Of a DNA stretch of 64,000 nucleotides, positions 9,439-21,300 are shown piece by piece (positions within the stretch are counted from its first letter, which is position 1; every line of letters starts with the position of its first letter). The position numbers and the translations under genes were made by a program. This stretch comes from Lutraria lutraria. Taxonomy: Eukaryota > Mollusca > Bivalvia > Venerida > Mactridae. The stretch covers positions 16,933,528 to 16,997,527 of the forward strand of contig OZ026851.1 in NCBI GenBank assembly GCA_964023205.1. Direction: 5' to 3'. Under the pieces are notes generated by a model. It was given only the letters and a program-made list of their open reading frames with translations, made no database searches and had not been told where the DNA came from.

Positions 9439-10540
9439 TGTGTTCAATACTTGGCAATTTTTGATTCTGTGTGATTATTAAGTTTACAAGTTAAATGTTT
9501 TCATCTCAGCATAGTACAATTTTGAAAAAGGGTTACAACAAAATAAATACATTTTATAAATGCAAGTACTGTATGGTTGAAATCAGAGCATTTACAGTGG
9601 TGGTAAAGAAAATCCAATGTAACGAGTTTATTCAGGTGGATTTGAACAACATACAATAATTCAATCAAGAGTTGACATAGTTTAGCAAGTTTTGTTTTTA
9701 TTTTCTGAAGTCAAAATATTTTGAAATACAAAAATATTAGGAATGCCAGTAAAAGATTGATAAAAAAAAAAAAACGGATTATGTATTATTCTGACGAAGG
9801 CTCAATGCCGAAACGTTAAGAATTTTTTAACACGTGTTGTTGTTGTTTTAACTGTATAGTAAAAGATTGAGACAGAACAAAATGTCTATCATTATGAAAA
9901 TGTGAACAATGAAATATATATTGAAATTGGTCGCTAACTTGATTTCGTGAGCATAATGCATGCTTCATTCAACATTGTTCGGGACATTGAGGCGTAAAAT
10001 AAGTTAGGCTATATCAAGGGTTACTAAATTAAATGTAAACCATTTTTTATAAAGTTCTCAAACAAAGGATTATTCATTTATGTACTTTTTATTCACAATT
10101 GGAAAGGACAAATCAACAATAACAAATTCATTTAACTATTTTATTCTAGAAATTTGGTTTTATGCAATATTAAGATTTTTTAGAAATTCGTAAGTTCAGA
10201 AATGCTTAATCTAAAATGTGTTTATAATTCAATAGATTAGAAAAAGAAAAAGGGAGGCTGCATAAACAAAACAAATTCCAAGATTGTAAATGTCAATTAT
10301 GCAATATACTAGAGGACGAATTTCATTTTGTTCAAGAACCCAAATGTTTATGTGATTATTCATGTATATGTTTGTGTGATAACGTATAAATACATGGAAT
10401 GAAACTCGATCAATATCAAATCAAAGTAATTCTTGTACCGTAAGTTTCGTATTTACAAGGGTTTAAGTATATGTCAATTTAACATAATATTTTCTCACTA
10501 ACTGGATAGAAAAATTCGTACAAGTTACTAAAAATAGCGG
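9439..10540. other. AT-rich non-coding DNA, no gene seen
   Basis: No coding potential is visible. The one structured element is a ribozyme-like motif at 9791-9815, listed separately. Confidence 0.5.
9791..9840 (+). other. hammerhead-like or retroelement 3' motif
   Basis: CTGACGA, then AGGCTCAATGCC as a possible stem II, then GAAAC, followed by GTTAA...TTAAC as a possible third helix. The order resembles a hammerhead ribozyme core, and similar motifs occur near ends of Penelope-like retroelements. The pairing after GAAAC is imperfect and stem II has an extra A, so activity is doubtful. Confidence 0.3.
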
Positions 10541-10765
10541 TGCTGGAATATCCCACTTTTACTCATGTAAGATAGGTTTTCAGCTCATATAATATAAATC
10601 CTATCTTACATTAGCAACATCTTTCTTACATGAGCGACCACCGCACGTGAATTTATTCCGACCTTGACGGGACTACTTTTACTACTACTACGTCTGCATA
10701 GTAAACATGCATTAGTGGATTCTTATATTCTCCCACTTTTACTCATGTAAGATAGTTTTCAGTAT
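10540..10765. repeat. duplicated CCCACTTTTACTCATGTAAG segment
   Basis: The block CCCACTTTTACTCATGTAAG plus ATAG(G)TTTTCAG occurs twice, starting near 10551 and 10734. The second copy is preceded by GTGGATTCTTATATTCT, which recurs at about 11681 next to a fold-back element. The segment is probably the edges of one mobile repeat. Confidence 0.55.
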
Positions 10766-11557
10766 TAGGTATCCACCCTCCACAAGCTCTATTGATCCAA
10801 TGAATCAGGTTGACTTACATCGTGAACAAGGTCGTTCTCCATCTAGACCGAGAGAAATGCAGATTCGTCCAAACATGAGTTCACAATCAGTCTTGTAAAA
10901 GAAAAAGAAAACACAAAGTGTCGTTGAAGGCATGTTCGCCGGCAGTATGATGAAGAACTGCACATTTAGCATTAACTTCAATAACTACAATCAATCTAAT
11001 CCAAAACGACGAAGAATAATTGTGTCAAGCGACTCTGGTTCTGAGTGAAAGTCGCACGCCCGTTAAACTTTTGTGACTTGTTACGCAGTCATAGTGAAGA
11101 AGACTGTCGCGTTATCAAATATAGTTCCTAACTGTTGCAGTTAACTGTTCAATATTCAAAACACATGTTGTTTTATTGATTTAAATACTGTTTTATTGGA
11201 TGTGTCTCATGACATAAATAGTTACACAATAAATGTATATTGTTTACATTGTCGTTTATTCAATATTTGTTTACACTTTGTGTATTCATACACTCATGAT
11301 GACGAAATGCGACCTTCACATATTTAAACTGTAAATTAATTCAACCACACTGGAGAAGGCTGTACGCGGGGAATTTGTTTGGTACATACTTTTAGTATGT
11401 ACTTTAAAATATCGATCTCTTCAGCTGTGCAACTTTTGAACGTGATAAACGATAAGGTAAAAAAGTAGATTTTTACCAATTTTGTCGATGTTGTCATGAG
11501 GGTTTTGTATTTTCTCAAAATGAGTGGGAGAAAAATAATCCATCATGAGACAGTCAA

Positions 11558-11667
11558 TGTAGGATAAGGATATCTCACCCTCGGGGTCGGAATTTTAACC
11601 AGGGAACTCGGCAAGCCTCGTCCCTGGTTAAAGTCCGACCCCTCGGGTGAGATATCCTTATCCTACA
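11558..11667. repeat. 110-bp palindromic fold-back, ~47-bp arms
   Basis: Near-perfect inverted repeat. Left arm starts TGTAGGATAAGGATATCTCA and the right arm ends with its reverse complement. The arms are separated by a short G+C-rich loop, ACTCGGCAAGCCTCG. Confidence 0.9.
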
Positions 11668-11921
11668 TAAAAGCTCATGGTGGATTCTTATATTCTAATC
11701 TTATCTCGTATGGGGTTATCTACAACGGGAGCAACGTTGGAACGTCGACATGTGATTTACCAGAGATCGTGTAAAACGTCATAAAATGACGTCATTTTGT
11801 TCAACAATGTGCGATATAATTTCCCGCCAAATCGTGTAAATGTATTGAAAATTGAAGTTAAATCGTCGAAAATAATGCCGATTAAGCAGTGAGAAAATAA
11901 ATCTACCATTACTTATGAGTC

Positions 11922-12027
11922 GTGGATAAGGAAATCTCGCCCTCGGCACGAGATAAGTACAAAGAAGTCGGCAAAGCCTCGTTCTTTGTACTTATCTCTA
12001 AGCCTCGTGTGAGATTGCCTTATCCAC
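11922..12027. repeat. 106-bp palindromic fold-back
   Basis: Inverted repeat with arms starting GTGGATAAGGAAATCTCGCC and a loop, AGTCGGCAAAGCCTCG, almost the same as that of the palindrome at 11558-11667. The two are members of one family. Confidence 0.88.
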
Positions 12028-12262
12028 AACCCAACGCAATGATAGATTCTATTAATATCAATAATGATTTCTAGACCGATGGACCGCCATCTTGAAATAA
12101 ACTACAATGAAGTTATTTGTAAACATGCGTATTCTGCCTATGTTCCTAGTGGCATTTCTGGAGAACCAACTTTTTCTTTACGGTCAAATTAAGTCTGTTT
12201 GAAGCACATACCTGTGGTTTTTATTAATAAAACGTACACAATTTCACAGAGTAAAGAAATAA

Positions 12263-12292
12263 TTTATTATTAATGTGTCATAGTATTTTATT
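12263..12292 (-). promoter_or_regulatory. poly(A) signals of the 28-exon gene
   Basis: AATAAA on the - strand at 12287-12292 overlaps the TAA stop codon, and a second AATAAA lies at 12263-12268. The stop-overlapping signal is conserved in the tandem paralogue (54488-54493). Confidence 0.5.
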
Positions 12293-12386
12293 GTATTGTA
12301 TAGTAATAAGAAGGATTACTGGTAAGTACACCACTTGTGTCAAGGCGAACAACATTTGGTACACCAGTACACGTTTGTATGGCCAT
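12288..12386 (-). CDS. exon 28, terminal exon
   Basis: 99 nt in phase 0, MAIQTCTGVPNVVRLDTSGV then LTSNPSYYYTIQ and TAA. The frame is fixed by the paralogue at 54489-54587, which is conserved in this frame, whereas an alternative frame open in one copy has a stop in the other. Confidence 0.88.
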   Translation of the reverse strand: MAIQTCTGVPNVVRLDTSGVLTSNPSYYYTIQ

Positions 12387-15300
12387 CTGAATTGATAAAG
12401 GATATCGAATCAATCAAATCAATATAAAATGATATTCTGCACAGTGTTTAGTCGCACCATAAACACAAGAAGAGCGATATGTTACATTTTAACACGAATC
12501 GCACGAGTTTGTGCAACTTTCATTAACACCAAGTTATGTCATTTTGTACGTTTATAGAAAAAAATATGAATACCCTGCATATGACCTTGCTCGTATTCCT
12601 ACATGTATTTTCTGACTATAATTCGTTTTTAACTGTACAAAAGGAAAAAAGTGTCAATTCTAAAACCTCGTTCTGTTCTATGGATATAATAGCTGGTAAA
12701 TTTCTGTTCCAAAATTATACTTTTCAAATACCGAGTGACCGGATTATCGAAATTATTGTATCTTAATCAAAGCCCCCTTTTCGACACATTCAAAAAGTCC
12801 CATTATCCCAAGGGTTTTGGAGTGCGTTCCTCAGAAACCACTGACCCAAAATCCATCCAACACAAAGAAACATAGGAAGTGGAGGGTAAATCACAGTCTT
12901 GGAGAGCACCACATTGGAACGGCATATCTACTTAGGAGAATCTTTAAATAGAATGGTCATCAGTTAAAAAAGTCGATGGCAGAAATGGAAATTAACTGTT
13001 TTAGATTGGTAAAATGGCCCTGAAAACTGACGTACCGTAAATCCGTCATCATCACAGTGTAAGAACACGCCAGATTGTCCACCAACAGATAGGTACGTGT
13101 TGCCAGTAAACGTTGCTATAGCAGCGTATGCTGGAATTGTCGGCTTTGTTGATTTGCAATCATCTATAACCTGGGGGAATGAACAAAGGCACAAAAAATG
13201 CATTATAAACAAGAGTGCAAAACTGTCACAAAATACGCCCGTCAAAATAAACCAGTGATAATTGGACGGGAACAATTCATCTTGGATAGTTGAAAAGATA
13301 TGCTCATCCTTTTTGCTAAATCAGAGGTTACAATTAAAAAATACCAAGGGCGAATCTGTTGGTTTTCGAACTTGGCAAGATACTATGACCTTAAACATTT
13401 TGACCAAGTTTGGTGAAGACTGAATAAGAATCGTTTATCTTAGTTTGCTGACAACTGAAGTAGACGCCGCCCATCTATCATTATGGTTATTACGTCCCCA
13501 CCAAAAGTAACATAATTTTAATGTTTGTGTATATGTAACAGGGGTGTATGATTTGTCTTACGTTTCGTTACAGAAGTATCAACTAATATTAAATGTGTGA
13601 TAAGGGATTATTGTCGGCCACATATTTTGGTTTATATGTTCTGTAAAAATACCGTGTTAAATCAGTCTATATAAAGGGTTAAAGTAGAACTTATTTGAGT
13701 TGATCTTTATCAGAGGTGGCAAGTAATTCTGAGGTCGAATCTGTTTCTTCTCGAAATGGAATTAACGAGCTTTTTATCAGGAGATCTTTAACACATGTTT
13801 ACATGTATGGCATAGGTACTTACACTCGTTCCTTTCTGCCACGTGGTTGGTGGTGTCAAATGATGACATAAAGCCCGGGTGAAATCGTCATCGGAGCCGC
13901 CGTCGTCAGGGTTACATACGCTGGAATTTTGATAGGTCACGTGATTTGCAAGGGCAATGCTTTGTAGTAGAGAGTACTTGTCACATAACAACATTACACT
14001 ATCAGTCGGCGCTGGTGTGAAAAGTACAACGATAGTTGATGCTTTTGTGGATAACGCAACGGTATTCGCCGAAGAAGCACTAGACGGTCCATATGTAGAT
14101 TGTGCTGTGTACACTAAGTTCTGTGTTGTACTTGTCGGCGGTAGGGAGGTGGTATTCGTAATTGCAGTAGGTATTTGCGTATTGAGACTGACTGTAAATT
14201 AAGACGTTACATTATCAATTACCCTGTATATGTGCCTGAGATATTGAGTATAGTACGAGATGCTTACTTTTCTATGTAAAATTATCAAATCTCTATCCAG
14301 AGTCGCATACATCACTGTCGACGATAGAAAAGTAGTTTAAAAACATGTAACCTAGTTTCTTTTAATTTCCATGTGATACTTAAATGCATGCTTGTGTTTT
14401 AATGGTGCACTTGTCATAATCTTTCAGCGTTTTGTTTCCATTTAAGCAATTGCCCTTTATTATCCTAAGGCTTATTATTGGCATTAATCACTAGTATCGA
14501 ATGTAAACAAATACTTCCTGTAAAGGTATTGAAATGAATATTTTCCGTGATTTTCTTGACATCTTTTGTCTACAGCATATTTAACGAAAGAAATTGTTTT
14601 AAAGAATTGTACAACTTTTACCATTTGCAGCTTTATTTCTTGTCTTACAAAATTCTTTAAAAAGCTGAGATTTGTCAGGAATAACGAACAACAACTCTGG
14701 ATATAAATTAATAAATGAATCAAAGGACTGTAGGAATCGAGGTTCGATGTCCGCAAGTTGGATACTATTTCGCTTAAAAAAATTCATATCCGTACGAAGG
14801 AACTTTTAAATGTTGATTTGGTTATTCAGAATTTTGCCATTTCAAAAACAAAAATCAGTTTGCGGTTACTTTAAACAGTGGGTATTAAGTTAGGCATTTT
14901 TGTTAACATTTAAATTTATGCATGTACTTAAAACGAACGGCAGGAATAAAGAACGAGATAAAAAAGCTAAAATCGTTTTGGATCGGGAGGGTTAAGATAG
15001 TGTAAATGTAATTATTAGTAATAGTTACTTACAAGTTTTGAGAGAACAGGTACACAAGTCATGGTTCTCACTGGGATATCTGACTAAAATGATAAAATAA
15101 TCAATACTCAATGGATTCGATGTATTAAAATATGTTTTGCCTAAGGACTAGCCATATTTCACACCATTAAACGAGAATTGTGTTAAAATGACATTGCAAA
15201 TTAACAGTAAACTAATTTCACTGGCATAAAATGTTCAGTTTTCAAAAAGAAACGCAATATATCAATGTACAGTTGCTTTGTACTGTGGTAGGCCTCTGGC

Positions 15301-18300
15301 GTTACGTGGCAGTGAATGACATCTTATGTTGAAACAAGATGTGCATTAAAACACAGTGCTCATTCAGGGTGACCTCGACCTTTAACATAATGACCTGAAA
15401 ATGCATAGTTCCAGTTAAGGCTTTCAGGAGGAAAAAAGAAAATGAGGTTCGATGATTGTAGGTAGAAGTGTTTTGATTTATAGGCAAAGTTAAAGTTTTG
15501 TTACAAATGAACAGACAGACATTCAAAAACGACAATATGCAACGTAAGTCTAGTAATTGTATTCTGAATGTATAGACATACCTGCTGTTCTGATGATAAG
15601 ATCCTTCTGACAATCAACATCATAGCAATTATTATAACAATATCGTTGATTTGTAATTTGGCCCAAGATAGACCATACTGGAACATAAGACATATAAGCG
15701 TATAGAGTGAATTTAAATTCAAACCAAGCTAAGGAACATCATGTGAACATTGACCATACATTCAAACATTTATTGATAAGGCTAGACAACTTTCAAAAGT
15801 GATGAAGCTGCCCAGCTAGCTTACGGAAGATCGATGGTCCTATCCAGGTTTACGCTTATGGTCTTGCTTAATGTGGAAGCCAGGACTGTGTCCAAACTTC
15901 AGAGAAACCCGGAGATAAAGTACTACACTGTACTTTTATTTTTGCCTATCTACAGACGCAAGTTAATGTCGATGTGCAAAGGGTGACAAAGCAATCTAGA
16001 AAGTCACCCCTGCCAAATAGTTATTTATACTTCATGAAGTATTCATGAATAGTTCAAGAACAATTCGTGTTTTCATGAATTTCATTCGAAGGAGTTAAGT
16101 GCTTCTCATATCACCACAAAACAACAATTTGAACTTGACAACTTAATTTAGGCAGTCATGATACATTAATCTCATTTAATTAAACGTCCAAATCTGGTCA
16201 AACTAAGGTTGGTTGATACTAGCTAGTACATTGGGAACAGTTCAAGGTAACAACTGTATAAGTATCAAAGCCATAAACGAAAAGGTAAAGTCTACTTTAC
16301 CTCAGACCGACGAACAGACCGACAGACGGACAAGACAAGGCAATCACTACGTGTCCACACATCTTTAGATTTGTTGGTTTGTAGTTACACGTCACAAACT
16401 TTTAACAGTGAGTAGTTTGGCAGACCTTTTTGTAACAATATATGCTTGTATTGAAAGCGAAAAGCAGGAATAAAAAAATGATGCTTTGTCAAAACATCAA
16501 GACTTTTTTAATGAGGCTATCGCGTAATTTGAAAAACATTCTCTTTTTAAGGATGGTCCAGGCTATAAGATATAACATTAGAGTGTCACTTACACTGTCT
16601 GTGATCTTGACATCCATATTGTACAATGCTAGAGAAAAACTGTTTTTCTATCTCTAAAATTTAAAAGAAATATGTTCATGATGTACTTTTAAAAGTTTGC
16701 TTCTGAGCTTATAGTGCCGAGCAGCAGATAACATCAATAATTTCATTATTTTATCGCTTAGAAAAATAAGTTGCTTTTTCGGGTTCTAAAATGGTCTAAA
16801 CATTAAAGGTGCTTAACATTAAAGGTATCATTTATGTAGAAAATTAAGATGTGTGAGAAAAAAGCACAGATTTTCAAGGAGGAGAACTTTTATGTAATAA
16901 CCTACCCTTGTAAGCATTGGAATGTTCACAAGTGGTAATACTGCCATTATCTAAGTATAGAAATAATGAAAAACATTGTCAATCAAATCAAATAACCAAT
17001 AAATTAATCAATAGATTGATCAATTAAATCAAATCAAACCAATATAATCAAATCAATAAATTAACTGATCAGTCAATCAGATCTAGCAATCAATCAACAA
17101 CTGAGTGTAAAACAATATATTATATAAGAAGAGATGCTAATTTTATATTGTTTTAACTAGCCTGTTTAGATTTATGTTACTACAGCAGAAGTACAAACGC
17201 CAACAAAGAGTTTTTCGAAGAGTTCCTATAATGTTAAACAAATTTATTCACCTTGGTCTAGAGCCTGCAGCCCTCAATCTATAGTACATCGGTAAAACTG
17301 TTCAATGCCGTTTATCAGTAATATTTCAGTTATATGCGGCAGCTGGTTCAACTTACCAATCTTCCTGGATAGTATTCTAACTAGCACTAACTTACCCCTT
17401 TTATCAAATTTTCATAAAGGGAGTCAAACCCGAATCGCCAGGTTATAAGTCCAGCACACTAACGGATGGATCACAGCCTACATCATTCTACATACTAACT
17501 TTACAATCAGATGAAGAAAAGATAAAGTACATATTCTATAATCGACTACTTGACCATTTTTATTAAGACATCTAAAATACAGTCAAACCTGTGTACAAAT
17601 GCCATCCTTTGGAAAGACAAAATACAGCCTTTATTGACAGGTGGCCTTTATTCAGAGGTGGCCATTCACACTGGTTATACTGTATTTCCAACAAATAAAG
17701 TGGTCCTTAAATAGTGGTAGTATAATAAAAAAAAATTCTTACTTATGCGTTGCATAATTTCGTTGTGGAGTGGTTGATTGGCAGAGCATGTGCAGTTACT
17801 GGATTTATCATTTTTGAATTTATCTGTGGAAAAAATTGTAGGAAAATTAACTTGTTCTTCGCAAATCAATCAACTAATAAATGTATAAATAAATAACACA
17901 TGTACAGTAATTCAAAAACTCGTGAATGAAGACCACAATGGAAAAGCCGTACAGCTTGTCTTTATTTTAGCCGTCTTGGTTATTCGACCGAAGACCGACC
18001 AAAGTTTTAGAATTATGTAGTTATTTCCTATTTAAACTTTCTTTTCCTACGGTGTGAGCTCGGCTCGGGCGTTCTAATCACAAACATAATTATAAAAAAA
18101 ATAATGTCTGTGGTGTGAAAATCTGGACTTCAAGTGTATACAATGTAGTTACCTTCCAAAAAAGCTTGAGCACTTTTCCTACATTTTGGACTTTCAACTT
18201 CTAAACTGTCAAGTATATGCCAAACTAAAATCATAAAATGAGTGCATGGTTGTCGGAATTTGGTTTACAATTCATAATGTTTTGACTTCATACTCATTGA

Positions 18301-21300
18301 TGAATACATTAAATGTACTAATATAATTCCATAGTTCTTCTGTAGACATTGGTTGTTTTGAAAAATATTCAAGTGAGATATTTTCAAGGGAGTAAATACA
18401 ATACATCTTTACAGTTTGTCCTAATTTCTCGTCCAATGAAATGTCCGCATTTCATTTAAAATTTGAAAATATATCGCATAAAATTTGCCGAAACCCTGAT
18501 ATGGAGAAAATAAGTCGAATTTGTGTGCTACGTGACCAAGCGCTGAATAGGGCGGTGCAAGTTGCATTAGTTTTATTACGTCATCCTTAACAGTGCAATA
18601 AAGTAGGCGGAGTTTAAACTACTCATTGCATGACTTCGTGGGAGATTGTGTCATTCGAACCAGGTCGTATAGCATACGAATTTTCCATGGTTTTCGCTAT
18701 TTTTGTTGAATTTAATGCCCGTTTACAACAGAATTTCAGTCAAATACAAGCGGACAGTCCATCTTGCCATCGTTCCTTGGTAGTAGTACCAGGTTCCATA
18801 ATTATAATAATTACTCAAAATTACATGTAGATACATGAATCTTACATCATCATAATCAACCTGAATGTGCATTTTATAAATCAACCAGCAAATTATATGT
18901 ATTCAACAATAATACGCTGAGAATGGAATGGATTTGATGCTCAGAAGTCGATTGTAAGTTGTATAACATCTGGGCCGGTGCTAGACAACACACTGGCAAA
19001 GTTTTCCGATCTAAGCCGGACTCGAATTAAACATGTGCAAGAATCCAAGAAGTTTGGCAAGAAACAGAATGGTCGAAAACTGTAAATAACGCTGCATATG
19101 CCTAATGGACCAATTTGAAAGAATAGTCAAATAGTACGAAACATTGAAATCATGCATTTCTGGGTATTGATAGTTTATATAATACCAGTTCCTCAAGACT
19201 AAAACAACCATATATCTAGAAATCGTCGTAAGCTAAGTAAAAATCCATTGTTACAGGTAAATGGTGGCTCTTATGAACGCATATAAAGCACACTGAATGC
19301 CCCCGCTTTCTTTTCAATTTCCCTCTGTACAGAGGTACTTTGTGGGCGGCGTCAAATTACATCTATAGCGATGAGTGACAGTTTTCGTCGAGACAAAACA
19401 TGCATACGTGACAGAAATTAGGACAAACTGTAAATCAGTTATCGTTCATATTATGAATTTTATGCGACATATCACTGCGCTCCGCTTTGCGTCGCTTGTG
19501 ATATATCCCATAAAATTCAAAATATGAACGATAACTAATACATAGCAAGTGGCGAAAAAAATCATAGAACCTTAGTTGAAAGAATTGGCAATGACAATCG
19601 ACCATTAGGTCGCTATTTTGTTCGAGACCACACAGGGAGAAGCACATTTTCTTTTCTGTAATAATTTTACCATGTGGGTGGCATCCAATTGTATTTGTTC
19701 CCAGCTCATGATTCACAGGGTGGGGAACTAGTCAGTTCTGATCTCTAACATGTCTGCTTAATATTTATACATAAAGAGCTGGTCAAATGATAACAACTTA
19801 CCTGAATTAACACTCATACAAGACCCATCGTCAGCAAGCTTCACCAATTCTATAGGAGAGAAACAGCCAACCATGATCATGTTTTCATAAAGTATTAAGA
19901 AACTACACGTATGGGCAAAAGTCGTGTCCGATCCACAGGTGGCTGTATCAGTGTTTGGTTAACCCCCCCCCCCGTCACTGAGCTTATATATACTATCAAG
20001 GTAAAAAGCCTACAGGGGGACCAAACAATGTGGAACATCGCACCTCGTTGTTTCAGCATAAAATATGTGCGCTGAAGGAAAATTGCTACACATGTCATTC
20101 AAATAAACTATAAGATATTCATTCCTATCGAAAATCTCATTCAATTACATCTAATAACTGTGAAACTGTAAAATTGTGTTCCTTTCGTTATTTAACTTCG
20201 CTGCAAGCCATTTTGAGTCAAACGCGAGTGATGTATCAAGCGATCTGATTGGTCGGCATGAAATGAACAGTCTATTGTACACACATATCCGACCAATCAG
20301 ATCGCTTGATACATGTGTAGCTATTTTCCTTCAGCGCACGTATTTCATGCTGAAATGTTCCACATTGTTTGGCATATAGACATATAGTAGGCTTTTCACC
20401 TTGATAGTAATATAAGCTCAGTGACGGGATTTTTTTTGTGTGTGTGGCCCGAACACTGATACAGCCACCTGTGGTCCGATCTACACAAAATGCTAAATCT
20501 TCGTTTATAATTGCACAATAAACAAAATGGTGCCTTCTTCTTCTTCTTCTTCCATGTAATTTGCAGGGCCCACTCTGGGGCATTATCGCAAATATTTAGA
20601 GACAGAGGTGAGATACAAGGAATCCGGGTGCGATACCCTAGCTCGTTTCGAATAGATTCCTTGGTTCTTTAACGTGCCCGGTGTAAAGCACCGATACACG
20701 CGAGACTACCTCTGGGTTTCCTACCAGGATCATCTCTAGTTGGGTGGGAAACACTAAATAGCGTTTCTTTGAAATGACCAAGTGTCCCGGCCGAGAATCC
20801 AACCCGGGACCTCTCGATCAGGAGTCAAGCGTCTTACCACTCGACCACCGTGCCAATGGAAAGAAGACCTACAAGTCATTCATTATTATAACTTGCATAA
20901 TCTGTTACAATGAATGAAGATATAAAGTAATCTAAATTGCAGAGACTAAGTTTTCATGGTTTTAAAATTATCACGGACGCCCCAACCTGGACAAGAAATT
21001 TTTGAATTCAATAACCTTAGAAAAAAACTTGACACCTGTTTCTTGTTGAGGTATAGGACTAGCATTTGAGACAATACAGATGTATGGTATGAAAGCAGAG
21101 TATTGACGGGCCTTGGAGGGGTGAACCATCCATAATGAATACAAAATTGCTTGCATTGTGGTCGTAAGGGAATGTTAGAAGAAGATTAAAAGTTGTTAGA
21201 CTAAGACCAATCACAGCACAGAAAAGTGTTTACTAAAACACGTAGATCACAGTTAGCCGTTGTAAAAACATACAGTATTACCTGTGGTCTATGTCAGATA

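Noticed and set aside
12536..12766. 76-codon + strand frame
   Set aside because: Lies in the last intron of the modular gene on the opposite strand and shows no protein-like pattern.
16594..16596. Stronger GTAAGT donor for exon 23
   Set aside because: It would leave phase 0 and break the frame into exon 24; the GTGTAA donor two bases upstream in the transcript keeps phase 1. Kept as uncertain.
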